Shown: positions 9,745 to 19,132, counted from the first letter of the stretch. The stretch: 64,000 nt of DNA from Metabacillus litoralis (GCF_020524045.1 NZ_JAIVKL010000005.1:186001-250000), one strand, 5' to 3'. Numbers and translations: made by a program. The notes: generated by a model not told the origin, from the sequence alone.

Positions 9745-10145
9745 ATTTTTCGGATTTATTTTTATCAACTTTATCTTATATTGGTTTGGCGTGTCTCCTA
9801 TTATTTGTAGGAATTATCCTTTTTGAGGTTACGACAAAGAATAAAGAATTTGAACTGATTAAAAATGGTAATAAAGCAGCAGTGTATGCATTTGGAGGTC
9901 GAATCTTAGGTTTAGCCATTGTATTATATTCTGCCATAGCAAACTCTGTAAATATTTTGGATATGATTATATGGGGTAGCTTAGCGATCATCATGCAAAT
10001 TATCATCTTTTATCTAGCAGAGCTTCTCACACCTAAATTTAATATAACAAAGGCGATTGATGAAGACAATCAAGCGGTCGGGTTATTTTTGCTGTTTTTA
10101 TCAGTATCAATCGGATTAATCATTGCAGCTTCATTAACATATTGA
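9741..10145 (+). CDS. DUF350 family membrane protein
   Basis: A 134-residue membrane protein with four hydrophobic helices in two pairs, as in the DUF350 (YjfL) family, whose short four-helix units are often duplicated in longer members. It starts in ATGA overlap with the ATP-grasp gene, so it belongs to the same operon. DUF350 proteins commonly lie beside glutathionylspermidine-synthase-like genes, which supports a functional link at the membrane. The biochemical role is not known. Confidence 0.85.
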   Translation: MNFSDLFLSTLSYIGLACLLLFVGIILFEVTTKNKEFELIKNGNKAAVYAFGGRILGLAIVLYSAIANSVNILDMIIWGSLAIIMQIIIFYLAELLTPKFNITKAIDEDNQAVGLFLLFLSVSIGLIIAASLTY

Positions 10146-10582
10146 TATATCTTCTTTTTTTACTGGCTTTTAAAGTAGCTTGTTGAAAATGAGTTGAAAT
10201 GTTCGATTTTTATGGATATAAAGATCTTCAACGGGCATCCTTGTTTAAAAGCTGTTCTTCTTAGTGAAGTCAGGGAGCTTCCACAGCGCTTGCGCTATTG
10301 GAATCTTCCTTTGACTATGCTTATAAATTCCTCGATGATTCTAACAATAGAAAAAACCAAAACACATTTAAAAAGACCCGAATCTTCCCTCCATTCCATT
10401 CTTAATACAAGTCATCCCATCAAATGGCGAAAAAAAGAAAATAATTCATGAAAGATAATAAGGTGAAATTTTTAGTACCTTATAAATATAGGAATAAATA
10501 TGGAAGTCTTTGTAAATGTTATAAAGGCACTGTTATTTTAACAATTCCCGCCCTAAAAAAGATGAATAGGAAGCGCTTTTTT
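10146..10582. other. Intergenic stretch with a degenerate repeat core
   Basis: No gene is supported. An 85-codon open frame at 10194-10451 lacks a ribosome site and resembles nothing. At 10271-10310 the sequence CCACAGCGCTTGCGC resembles the GC-rich core CACAGGCGCTTGCGCC of the repeat at 52238-52462, so this is probably a worn copy. I see no clear terminator or promoter. Confidence 0.4.
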
Positions 10583-11050
10583 ATGACATTAAAAACATCA
10601 AAAACAGAAGCAATTTTATGGAGTATTGCGTTACCGGGTTTTGCGCAATTTTTGAATGGGAAAATTGTGAAGGGTTTCATTTTTATATTCTTAGAATTTC
10701 TAATAAATGTTAATAGTAATTTTAACAAAGCGATCATGGCAAGTTTTTTAGGTGAAATTGACCGAGCATTTGATGTTTTGAATTTTCAATGGTTAATGTT
10801 TTATCCGTGTGTGTATATGTTTGCTATGTGGGATGCATTTAAGGATGCAGAAGGTGAAGTGTCTCCCTTTTCATTTCTTCCGTTTGTGTGTAGTGCTTAC
10901 ACAGTTACGGTTGGATTAATGTATTCACCAATTTTCAAGATTAATGGTGTTTTATTAGGTCCCATTTGGTTGCCAATACTTGCACTTATTCCAGGATTAT
11001 TAATTGGTTTTACTATTAAGATACTCATTAATAGGAAAAGAGCTTCTTAA
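10583..11050 (+). CDS. Small multi-helix membrane protein, unknown
   Basis: A protein of 155 residues from this start, with about four membrane helices. The opening KTSKTEAILWSIALPGFAQFLNG resembles the TM2-type segment that starts many small Bacillus membrane proteins. Two internal in-frame starts compete with the long frame that begins at 10448. The ATG at 10583 is preferred because AGGAAG precedes it by nine bases and because the earlier 45 residues look unstructured and unlike the family. The role is unknown. A hairpin with a T-run at 11122-11172 probably ends the transcript. Confidence 0.6.
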   Translation: MTLKTSKTEAILWSIALPGFAQFLNGKIVKGFIFIFLEFLINVNSNFNKAIMASFLGEIDRAFDVLNFQWLMFYPCVYMFAMWDAFKDAEGEVSPFSFLPFVCSAYTVTVGLMYSPIFKINGVLLGPIWLPILALIPGLLIGFTIKILINRKRAS

Positions 11051-11121
11051 GTTTTTTATTTGAAGGTAGTTATCGGCATACTTTGTTACTTTTATAAACG
11101 TAAAACAGAATTGTATAAGTC

Positions 11122-11172
11122 AAGAGTAGGTATATTTTTCTCTGAAAAAGATACCTTTCGTACTCTGTTTTT
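11122..11172 (+). terminator. Probable terminator
   Basis: The arms AGAGTAGGTAT and ATACCTTTCGTACTCT pair with a small internal loop, and a GTTTTT run follows. It lies 72 bases after the membrane protein stop. Confidence 0.6.
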
Positions 11173-11751
11173 ACCGTATAATTAGTTTAATTACTTACCT
11201 TCATTCAGAGTGGAAAGAATAGATAGGATACCCTAATAAAACTAACTCTTCAAACGTATGATTTATGAAGATGTTGGTTTTATTTTTTGCTTTTATGGCT
11301 ATGTAGCTCTTAGTGGGCCATAAATCACTTTTACATGTATTAATTGCAAAATCTCCACCCAATCGACGCGCTTTCAATGTGTTTCCGCAGAAGTGTTTAA
11401 AGTTTTCCTTGAATTGATTACAATGAAGCCTAAGAACAAGTATTCAATCATATATTATGTAGTTAGGTAATTAAAAACATTCTTTTAAAATTAACTATTT
11501 TTGTTAAAATAAACCATAAGAGATAGTTGAATTTGTATCAAGGTAAGAAAGCATAAGTTGTATAGAGTCAAATAGGAATGGATATTAAGTACATCTTCCT
11601 TATTAACCTAGCCTTATGCATATCGCCTAAGGTTAAGCACCTTGAGCTTCTCTTAAATTCATATAGAAGAACCATGCAAACAAGTCAATGTGATGGGTGA
11701 AGGTTCAAAAGTTTATACATCATAACAAATAATGGTTTGCGGGAGGTTAAG
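11173..11751. other. Long non-coding stretch before the TPR-GTPase
   Basis: No gene is supported in about 580 bases. A second terminator-like hairpin is at 11236-11290, with arms AAAACTAAC and GTTGGTTTT around an inner CTTCAAA/TTTATGAAG stem, then a T-run. The transcript it would end was not found, so a small RNA or a decayed gene is possible. Confidence 0.4.
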
Positions 11752-14508
11752 ATGATAAGTGAAAATCAGTTAATTCATAAAACGTTTTATGAATCATTTT
11801 TATCAGATGAAAATCAGAAAATGCCAGTAGAGATTCTGGGGGAAGCATATTTTAATGAACAAAACACGGAAGAAAGCTATGATTTGTCATATATTCGTTA
11901 TGCACAAGGAGAAATTTATTTTCAATATCATGACTATGAAACAGCTATCTTTAAATGGGAAAATATAAAAAATGAATTAGAGCAATGGGCAAAAATGAAT
12001 ATTGGTGATGCCTATTATAGGCTTGGCTTACTTTCTGCTGCTGAAGATATGTATACTTCAATTGATACAGAAGATTCTACTTTAAATAGTGAAGTAGCTT
12101 TGAAACTATTTTCACTTTATAAAGAGAGGGATAAAATAGACAATGCTTATGAAACGATAAAGCATGCAATTAATCTAAATCCTGATTATCCTGAAGTAAC
12201 CATGATTGCCCGCGCGTTTTATGAACAATATCAAGATGATCAACATGCAGTGATGCTAGCTGTTTCAGAAACTTTACGTACAGGAAAAGAAGAATGGTTT
12301 TCTATCTTAATTTCATATGTAAAAGCAAATCAAATGAAGGATTTTTCTCCTGAATATTTTGCTGATACGATGCTAACAATGTTTGATATAAATAAAGTAA
12401 TGTATGTTGATTATGTAAAAGCTTTATGGAAGAGTTATAGAGGAACAAAAGAATACATTAGTTGGCTTAACATGTTAAATGAAATGATATTAACTGTAGA
12501 AACTGATGATGAATATCATTGGGAGCAATTGATTCCATTATTTGAAGAAACATTTCTTGAACTTACAGATGGTACATATATGTTAGAAAAGCTGAAATCT
12601 GTGATTCCACAATTAGTAGCAAGCTGGTTAAAGCTTGCTACTAAGACAAATGCCTTGTTTCCATCAGCTATTGCACTTGCTTGGAATGAAATTTTTCCAG
12701 CAACAATGGATCAAGATGCAATTTCAAAAGCAGAAACCATTATATTTGATGCAGATAATAAGCGAAATAGTTTGAGTGATGCTCTTCAGCTCTTTAATAC
12801 TATTATTAGTTGGGCAGGAAGCCATACTCTAGATATAGATTATAAGCTTAGATGGTGGGCGGAAGAGTTGATTGATAGAAGTGTAAAACAGCATATACTT
12901 CTATTGGGGAATGAAGGTAGTGGCAAGACAACGTTTATTCATTCTTTATTTGGTGACAAACTTTACACTGGTGCAACACAATCTTTTGTTGTTTTTCGTG
13001 ACCATGAGGAGTTATTTATCAATCAAATATCTCAGTCTGGAGATCAAGAGATAGATAATAAAACAGAATTACTGAAAGAGATGGAATCCAACCCAGATTC
13101 TCTTTTTCAAGTAAAACAACCTTGTATTACCTTACATGAACAACAGTGCGCATTTATTGATACACCACCGATTAATAGTAGTGGCGTTGTAAGAGATGAA
13201 CTCTTTGATTCGTTATTATTAGCTGACGGAGTTGTTTTTGTTTTAGATGGTTCCAAATCTTTATCGGATAAAGAATATGATATGTTATATCAAATGAAAA
13301 ATTTTGTACCAACTCTCAAGGTTCATTTTTTATTAAATAAAATTGATTTAGTGGCAAGTGATGCAGATACGGAGATCATTATAACTGAAATCAAATCTAA
13401 ACTTCACTCGCTTTTCCCAAATGCTGAAATTTTACCTTATTCATCTTTATATCCATATAGCCAGCAAAATAGTCAGTTAAATAGATTTTTAGATACTAAC
13501 TTTCCTAGTGAATTGCAACAAATAGAGGAAAAAAGAACGACAAAAATCTTAACTGTGATAAGAAAAGTCATAGCAGATTTACTACAAAAGCGGGAAGATA
13601 TGGAAAAAGGGTATGTTCATTCTATTCAATGGAATGAAGATATTTTAGGTCGTTTAAAAGGCTTTAACAATAAACTAACAGATCTACAACTAGAAAAAGT
13701 GGAATCACTGATTTCCGCCTACCATGAGGTAATAACGAACTTTAAAGTTGACTTACAAGAAACATTACCGAAGTTACTTAAGGAAAGTGCTGAGATTATC
13801 AAAGAAGATAGTGACTTTAAACAAATTCATATAGCCCTTAACGATCATATGAACAATAAAGTCAAAGAATATGTAGAGGAGAACCTACTCCAGACGGTTA
13901 GTCACCAGCTTGAAACTTGGGTTTCGGCATCTCATGATGAACTTCATGAAAGTCAAACATATTTAGTGGAAATGAGCGAAACATTTAATGATATCTATCA
14001 AGAAGAAAAGTTTTCATTAAAATGTGACTTTTCAATTTTATATGATTGGCGCCGAGATATAGACCGAATGATGGCAAGAATTTTTTATGATAATGAGAAT
14101 ATTATGTTAAAAAACAAACCGACCCAGATTCTTTTAAAAGGAGCCGGAAGAATCTTTGGCGCTATGAATCAAAACAATAGTGTCTTATATAATCAATATA
14201 AAAAATATGTAGAAAATGAATCTTATGAAGAAGTCGCAAATACAATTACAAATAAGCTATTTTTACCTCTAGAATTATTTGAAAAGGGGTTGAGGAAAGA
14301 TATAACAACTTTCTTTACTAGCTCTATACATGAGGTAGAAAATATCATAGTTGAGATTGAAAATAATATTCAAAATGATAAAGATGAATTAAGTAGAATG
14401 AAAGAAAACCCGGAAATTTTTTATGATCCATTAAAACTTTTTGAGGTCAACCTATTGCAACAAGAATTTATGCTTCAGGCAAAAAAAGGGTATAGTCGAA
14501 GTTTTTAA
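11752..14508 (+). CDS. TPR-dynamin-like GTPase fusion
   Basis: A 918-residue cytosolic protein. Residues 1 to about 375 are helical and include TPR-like repeats (for example YFQYHDYETAIFKWENI, then INLNPDYPEV). A GTPase domain of the dynamin/GBP-like type follows, with the P-loop GNEGSGKTT near 386-394, a G3 motif FIDTPP near 467-472 and G4 NKID near 529-532. The rest is long amphipathic helices, as expected for a stalk. The ATG at 11752 follows CGGGAGGTT; a TTG five codons earlier lies inside that site. Bacterial dynamin-like proteins remodel membranes or act in stress and phage responses. No partner gene is adjacent. It ends at a strong terminator. Confidence 0.75.
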   Translation: MISENQLIHKTFYESFLSDENQKMPVEILGEAYFNEQNTEESYDLSYIRYAQGEIYFQYHDYETAIFKWENIKNELEQWAKMNIGDAYYRLGLLSAAEDMYTSIDTEDSTLNSEVALKLFSLYKERDKIDNAYETIKHAINLNPDYPEVTMIARAFYEQYQDDQHAVMLAVSETLRTGKEEWFSILISYVKANQMKDFSPEYFADTMLTMFDINKVMYVDYVKALWKSYRGTKEYISWLNMLNEMILTVETDDEYHWEQLIPLFEETFLELTDGTYMLEKLKSVIPQLVASWLKLATKTNALFPSAIALAWNEIFPATMDQDAISKAETIIFDADNKRNSLSDALQLFNTIISWAGSHTLDIDYKLRWWAEELIDRSVKQHILLLGNEGSGKTTFIHSLFGDKLYTGATQSFVVFRDHEELFINQISQSGDQEIDNKTELLKEMESNPDSLFQVKQPCITLHEQQCAFIDTPPINSSGVVRDELFDSLLLADGVVFVLDGSKSLSDKEYDMLYQMKNFVPTLKVHFLLNKIDLVASDADTEIIITEIKSKLHSLFPNAEILPYSSLYPYSQQNSQLNRFLDTNFPSELQQIEEKRTTKILTVIRKVIADLLQKREDMEKGYVHSIQWNEDILGRLKGFNNKLTDLQLEKVESLISAYHEVITNFKVDLQETLPKLLKESAEIIKEDSDFKQIHIALNDHMNNKVKEYVEENLLQTVSHQLETWVSASHDELHESQTYLVEMSETFNDIYQEEKFSLKCDFSILYDWRRDIDRMMARIFYDNENIMLKNKPTQILLKGAGRIFGAMNQNNSVLYNQYKKYVENESYEEVANTITNKLFLPLELFEKGLRKDITTFFTSSIHEVENIIVEIENNIQNDKDELSRMKENPEIFYDPLKLFEVNLLQQEFMLQAKKGYSRSF

Positions 14509-14513
14509 GAAGT

Positions 14514-14563
14514 TAAAAGACTTATATCTACGTGGTATTCAAACGTAGATATAAGTCTTTTTA
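14514..14563 (+). terminator. Strong terminator after the TPR-GTPase
   Basis: An almost perfect stem of about 18 base pairs (AAAGACTTATATCTACGT with ACGTAGATATAAGTCTTT) is followed by T residues. Confidence 0.9.
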
Positions 14564-14699
14564 TTTACATCAGATAAATATAGTATACGAAACGTTACAT
14601 AGGTGATCTTCACAAAAATTTATGTAAAAAAAACCAAATTTCTTTTGTTAAGGAGTATAATGGAGTAAAAAAATAGTAGACTGACAGGAGAAAGTACAT

Positions 14700-15734
14700 A
14701 TGAAAAAAATGAATAGGCGTTATATAAATAGATTATTGATTCTTCTTTTAATCTTAGTTATTATTGCTTTTATTCCAACTCCATATTATCTTTATCAGCC
14801 AGGGACAATTGAAGATCTTGAACCAAAGGTTACGATAGAGGGTGCGCATAAAGATGAACAAGGAAGCTTTAATTTAACTACTGTATTATCTGTTAAGGCA
14901 TTTAACCCATATATATTAGCATATGGTTTAGTCGCACCACACACTGATATTAAAAAAGAAGAAGATGTAAAAGGTGATTTAACAGATAAAGAATATACGA
15001 ATTTATTAGATTTTATGATGCAGGATTCAAAACAAAATGCATTAGTTGCAGGATTTACAGAAGCAGGGGAAAATGTAGAAATTAGTTACAATGGAATTTT
15101 TGTTAGATCAATCTTATCTAATTCTCCAGCAAAAGATATTCTTGAAGTAGGAGATATCATCACAGCCATAGATGGTGAAAAGCTGAGCGATGTACCAAAT
15201 TTCATTTCATATATCGAAGATAATAAAAAAGCGGGTGATTTTGCAGAACTTTCAATTCAACGAGGTAAAAAGGAGCTTGTGGAATCTGTTGAAATGATAT
15301 CCTTAGATTCATCTTCAGATAAAGTTGGAATAGGAATAGTACCAGATGAGGAATTTACTGCTACAGTATCAAAGGATGTAAAAATTAATAGTGAAGATAT
15401 AGGTGGACCTTCTGCAGGGCTAATGTTTTCACTAGAAATCCTCAATCAATTAACTGCTGAGGATTTAACAAAAGGCTACAAAATTGCCGGAACAGGTACC
15501 ATTGATCATACTGGAAAGGTAGGTCAAATTGGCGGAATTACACACAAAATCACAGCTGCATCCGAAGAAGGTGTTGAGATTTTCTTTACACCTAAAGATA
15601 TAACAAGCTATGATCGAAATCAAAAGGATATTGTGGCTGCGGTAAAAGAAAATGGTTATGATATTCGGGTTGTACCTGTAGCTACATTGAGTGAAGCTGT
15701 TGATTACTTAGAGAAGCTAGATCAGAAGAAGTGA
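14700..15734 (+). CDS. Membrane-anchored PDZ/Lon-type serine protease (YlbL/SepM family)
   Basis: A 344-residue protease with one N-terminal membrane anchor (about residues 11-30), a PDZ domain (about 125-200) and a Lon-type S16 domain. The catalytic dyad fits Ser238 in GGPSAGL and Lys283 in ITHKITAA. The family includes B. subtilis YlbL and the streptococcal pheromone protease SepM, which cut peptides outside the membrane. Length and order agree with YlbL. In B. subtilis ylbL lies in a different neighbourhood (ylbK-ylbL-ylbM); here it stands alone, so it may be a second paralogue. The substrate is unknown. Confidence 0.88.
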   Translation: MKKMNRRYINRLLILLLILVIIAFIPTPYYLYQPGTIEDLEPKVTIEGAHKDEQGSFNLTTVLSVKAFNPYILAYGLVAPHTDIKKEEDVKGDLTDKEYTNLLDFMMQDSKQNALVAGFTEAGENVEISYNGIFVRSILSNSPAKDILEVGDIITAIDGEKLSDVPNFISYIEDNKKAGDFAELSIQRGKKELVESVEMISLDSSSDKVGIGIVPDEEFTATVSKDVKINSEDIGGPSAGLMFSLEILNQLTAEDLTKGYKIAGTGTIDHTGKVGQIGGITHKITAASEEGVEIFFTPKDITSYDRNQKDIVAAVKENGYDIRVVPVATLSEAVDYLEKLDQKK

Positions 15735-15783
15735 ATGAGTTTAGAGTGGGAGGAGCCATGTAGGTTTCTCTTTTTTGTTAGAC

Positions 15784-15862
15784 TTTGTTAACTTTGTTGT
15801 TGATTTCTGTTAAAGGCATTCGTTTTCCTAGGAAATAATAAGCGCTTTTTTTCCTAGGTATA
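15784..15862. repeat. Palindromic intergenic repeat, family 1 (copy R2)
   Basis: TTTGTTGTTGATTTCTGTT is followed by GGCATTCGTTTTCC and a hairpin with arms CCTAGGAAA and TTTCCTAGG. The order and sequence match the right end of the 52238-52462 element, read on its minus strand. Confidence 0.65.
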
Positions 15863-15943
15863 AGACAGATTACCACTTTCTACTTCTCTTATTTGAAGTA
15901 AAGTTTTTTTCATGATTTAAGTATTCTCATTGGAATTTTTAAC

Positions 15944-15988
15944 AATAAAGAAAGTAAGCGTTCAACGAATAGTTAAACGCTTACTTAA
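15944..15988 (-). terminator. Terminator of the minus-strand sugar operon
   Basis: AAGTAAGCGTT pairs with AACGCTTACTT. On the minus strand a T-rich stretch follows, in the right place to end the gene whose stop is at 16003. Confidence 0.75.
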
Positions 15989-16002
15989 TCATATGACGAA
16001 TC

Positions 16003-17079
16003 TTAAACTAGAGGTTCTGGTTTTTCACATGTACTTTCCATTCGATAGTGGGTACCATTGTCAGATGAGTCATGGAATGCATGCATGGCTTCTAATACAT
16101 GATAAGCTAATTCGCCATTTGCACGGTATTTTTCTCCATTTAAAATAGCTTTGGCCATATCTGCTACACCAAGTCCTCTGCTGTTTTGAGCATAGCCTTT
16201 TGATAATGGAATTTCTATAAACTCTTTTTCATCTTTTTTCCTAATACGAACTGGTCCACCAAATGTGTTTGGATCTGGAACGAGTAAAGTTCCTTCACTG
16301 CCATAAATTTCGATAGGAGGAAGGGAAGATCCACCCATAGCATCAAAACTAGTTGTGATCGTTCCGATTGCACCTGATGCAAAATCAATTACTCCAGAGA
16401 TATGAGTAGGAGTTTGAACGTTGATTATTGTTCCAGCTTTTGGTTCGCTCGTCACTGTTCGATTTTGATAACTAATACGAGTTGATCCAGATATTTTTTC
16501 AATTGGTCCTAATAGTGCTACTAGAGCTGTTAAATAATACGGTCCCATATCAAACATAGGGCCACCACCTATTTCATAGAAAAAGGCAGGATCTGGATGC
16601 CAATGCTCAGTGCCACGTCCAATCATGAAAGCAGAAGCTCCTATGGGAGTACCGATTTCTCCTTTCTCAATTAAATGGATAGCCGTTTGTATTCCAGCAC
16701 CTAAAAAAGTATCTGGTGCACTGCCTACAAGGAGATTGTGCTTTTTAGCGGTTTCTAGAATGTGTCTTCCTTCTTCTCTAGTCACTGCAAGTGGCTTTTC
16801 TGTATAAATATGTTTCCCAGCTTCAAGAGCCTGGATACAAACTGTGGCATGAGCTTTTGGAATGGTTAAGTTAATAATTAATTGAATCTCAGGATCAGCG
16901 AGTAATTCTTCAACAGAGTATGCATTAGGAACACCGTATCTAGCTGCTTGTGATTGAGCGCGCTGTTCATCTAAATCAGCACAAGCTACCAGATCGAGAT
17001 GTTCAAATTTTTGACAATTTTCCATGTAGATAGAGCTTATGTTTCCACAACCGATAATACCTATTTTGAGTTTCTTCAT
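16003..17079 (-). CDS. Gfo/Idh/MocA family oxidoreductase (distal gene of the sugar operon)
   Basis: A 358-residue NAD(P)-dependent dehydrogenase. The Rossmann start KIGIIGCGNISSIYM gives the nucleotide-binding GxGxxxxxx pattern, and GKHIYTEKPLAV near residue 95 carries the family Glu-Lys-Pro motif. GGPMFDMGPYYLTAL in the middle is the conserved C-domain segment. It is the last gene of a minus-strand set with ThuA and another Gfo/Idh protein. Such sets oxidise a sugar or glycoside to a 3-keto form. AATGGAGGG precedes the ATG. The specific substrate is not deducible. Confidence 0.9.
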   Translation of the reverse strand: MKKLKIGIIGCGNISSIYMENCQKFEHLDLVACADLDEQRAQSQAARYGVPNAYSVEELLADPEIQLIINLTIPKAHATVCIQALEAGKHIYTEKPLAVTREEGRHILETAKKHNLLVGSAPDTFLGAGIQTAIHLIEKGEIGTPIGASAFMIGRGTEHWHPDPAFFYEIGGGPMFDMGPYYLTALVALLGPIEKISGSTRISYQNRTVTSEPKAGTIINVQTPTHISGVIDFASGAIGTITTSFDAMGGSSLPPIEIYGSEGTLLVPDPNTFGGPVRIRKKDEKEFIEIPLSKGYAQNSRGLGVADMAKAILNGEKYRANGELAYHVLEAMHAFHDSSDNGTHYRMESTCEKPEPLV

Positions 17080-17130
17080 ATTGAACCCTCCATTATTTTA
17101 TAAAGATTATTAAATTAATAACGTAAGAGA

Positions 17131-17859
17131 TTATTGGCTATCTCCCATTCCAGTATAAGAACGACCATTTGTTGAAGTGGCTAACCCTGTAGTGCGTTTT
17201 TTACCTTCAGCGGCCCATAAAAATCCTCTACGCATAATAAGTGAAACTTCTGGCATGGCAACAATATTTGCTTTATGACCTAATGAGTTATAAAAGACAT
17301 GACCATGTCCCCAACGTTTTGTCCAAACTACTGGCATATCGACAGGTTTATTTGTTGCATGTGGTCCATCCACAACAGGAAAGCGGGTCGTCGCTAATAC
17401 TTCAACCGCTGGGTCCACATGAAGATAGTACTGCTCACTCACAACCTTAAAATCAGAGAGACCTTCTAATAGAGGATTTGTCGTATCCTTCATGTTGACG
17501 ATATATTCCACACCATCATTTCCTGGGTGTGCCACCCAGTTTCCACCAGTCATAAATTGCCAGTCAACATTGTTTCGAAAAGAATCACACATTCCACCAT
17601 GACAGCCTGCTAATCCTACACCGTTAATGACGGCCTCAGAAATATTGAGAACATATTTCTTGGGTATCTCTCCCATAGTCCAATGTGGAACAATTAAGTC
17701 TAATGATTTCAGTTTTTCAGCATCAGCATACACATCTAATGAAGAAGAAACCTCCACATTGAAATTTTCTTCTTCTAAAATATTTTTAAAGATTTGTGAA
17801 ATTTGTTCTGGTTCATGACCATCCCATCCACCCCATACAATTTGTGCGCTTTTTTTCAT
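17131..17859 (-). CDS. ThuA-like glutamine-amidotransferase-fold protein
   Basis: A 242-residue ThuA-domain protein. The N-terminal KSAQIVWGGWDGHEPEQISQ, the central GLAGCHGGMCDSF and the later PVVWTKRWGHGHVFYNSLGH match the family (DUF1037/ThuA), which has a class I amidotransferase-like fold. In Sinorhizobium thuA lies with thuB, a Gfo/Idh enzyme, in trehalose use via 3-ketotrehalose. The chemistry of ThuA itself is not settled. The start used is the ATG after AAAGGAGTGG; the upstream GTG is inside the ribosome site. It lies 21 bases from the preceding gene of the operon. Confidence 0.9.
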   Translation of the reverse strand: MKKSAQIVWGGWDGHEPEQISQIFKNILEEENFNVEVSSSLDVYADAEKLKSLDLIVPHWTMGEIPKKYVLNISEAVINGVGLAGCHGGMCDSFRNNVDWQFMTGGNWVAHPGNDGVEYIVNMKDTTNPLLEGLSDFKVVSEQYYLHVDPAVEVLATTRFPVVDGPHATNKPVDMPVVWTKRWGHGHVFYNSLGHKANIVAMPEVSLIMRRGFLWAAEGKKRTTGLATSTNGRSYTGMGDSQ

Positions 17860-17880
17860 TTCAACCACTCCTTTATTCTA

Positions 17881-19044
17881 TTAAACTTCTGAAATAGAAA
17901 CCCATTGACGTTTTTCGATCGATTGATCAACTGCTTCTAACACTTGTTGACATTTAACACCATCATGGAAATTCGGTACAGGTTGTCGATTTTCTTTAAA
18001 TGCTTCCATTAGTTCAACCACTTCATGAATAAAGGTGTGCTCATAGCCGATTGTATGTCCTGGTGGCCACCAATTTTCAGCAAAAGCATGTGATGGATCT
18101 GTTGCTAACACACGACGGAAACCTTGCACATCTTCATGGTCATCTGTGAAGTACACTTGTAACTCATTCATCCGTTCAAAGTCAAAAATGACACTGCCTT
18201 TGCTTCCGTTAATTTCGAATGAATTCGTGCAACGATGTCCAGTACCATAACGGGTAGCTTCAAAGCTTCCTAACGCCCCGTTAGCAAAACGAGTCATAAA
18301 TAAAGTGGCATCATCAACAGTAACCTTGCCTTTTTCAGCTTGAGCATTGCTACTGTTTGCTGATAATCCAGTTGTATTCGTTGCGATAGGTCGTTCTTTA
18401 ATGAATGTTTCGCTCATCCCAATAACTTCTGTCATATCACCGATCAAATAGTGTGCTAAATCAATTAAATGGGCACCTAAATCACCATGAGAACCAGAGC
18501 CTGCAATTTCCTTTTGAAGTCTCCATGCAAGAGGGAAGTTAGGGTCCACTAGCCAATCCTGTAAAAACCATGCACGATAATGATAAATATCTCCTAATTT
18601 TCCTTCTTCAATTAATTTTTTTGCTAACATAACAGCAGGAGCAAAGCGATAATTAAAGCCAACCATATGCTTTACACCTGCTGCTTCAACAACCTCTAGC
18701 ATTTCACGTGAATCCTTTAATGTAAGCGCTAACGGTTTTTCGCAAAAAACATGCTTACCTGCTTTAGCTGCGGCAATTGTAATTTCTTTATGTACATCAC
18801 TTGGTGCATTAATGTCAATTAAATCAATATCTTCTCGCTTGATAAGGGTTTTCCAATCTGTTGTATATTCTTCCCAACCAAATTGTTTCGCTGCTTCTGC
18901 AACTCCTTTGGTGTTCCGACCACAAATTACCTTCATTTCAGGTCGAATTGTGTTTGGGAAAAAAAGAGGTAAATCACGATAAGCATGACTGTGAGCTTTC
19001 CCCATAAACTTGTAACCAATCATTCCAATGTTTATTTTGTCCAT
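17881..19044 (-). CDS. Gfo/Idh/MocA family oxidoreductase (proximal gene of the sugar operon)
   Basis: A 387-residue oxidoreductase of the family that includes inositol and glycoside dehydrogenases. The nucleotide fold starts with INIGMIGYKFMGKAHSHAY, and GKHVFCEKPLALT carries the catalytic Lys of the EKP motif. GSHGDLGAHLIDLAHYLIGD is the conserved metal/substrate-side segment. AGAGGAAAT sets the ATG at 19044; a TTG six codons earlier overlaps that site. It is the first enzyme gene after the LacI-type regulator on the minus strand. The close packing with thuA suggests consecutive steps on one sugar. Confidence 0.92.
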   Translation of the reverse strand: MDKINIGMIGYKFMGKAHSHAYRDLPLFFPNTIRPEMKVICGRNTKGVAEAAKQFGWEEYTTDWKTLIKREDIDLIDINAPSDVHKEITIAAAKAGKHVFCEKPLALTLKDSREMLEVVEAAGVKHMVGFNYRFAPAVMLAKKLIEEGKLGDIYHYRAWFLQDWLVDPNFPLAWRLQKEIAGSGSHGDLGAHLIDLAHYLIGDMTEVIGMSETFIKERPIATNTTGLSANSSNAQAEKGKVTVDDATLFMTRFANGALGSFEATRYGTGHRCTNSFEINGSKGSVIFDFERMNELQVYFTDDHEDVQGFRRVLATDPSHAFAENWWPPGHTIGYEHTFIHEVVELMEAFKENRQPVPNFHDGVKCQQVLEAVDQSIEKRQWVSISEV

Positions 19045-19132
19045 AATATTTCCTCTTTTCAAAGTTTGATAGAAAGTATTTTATAAACAAAAAAATCTAA
19101 AATAAGTATTAATGCCGATTATTAGCACAATA

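Noticed and set aside
10194-10451. An 85-codon plus-strand frame
   Set aside because: No ribosome site, odd composition, and it runs through a worn repeat core. I read it as chance.
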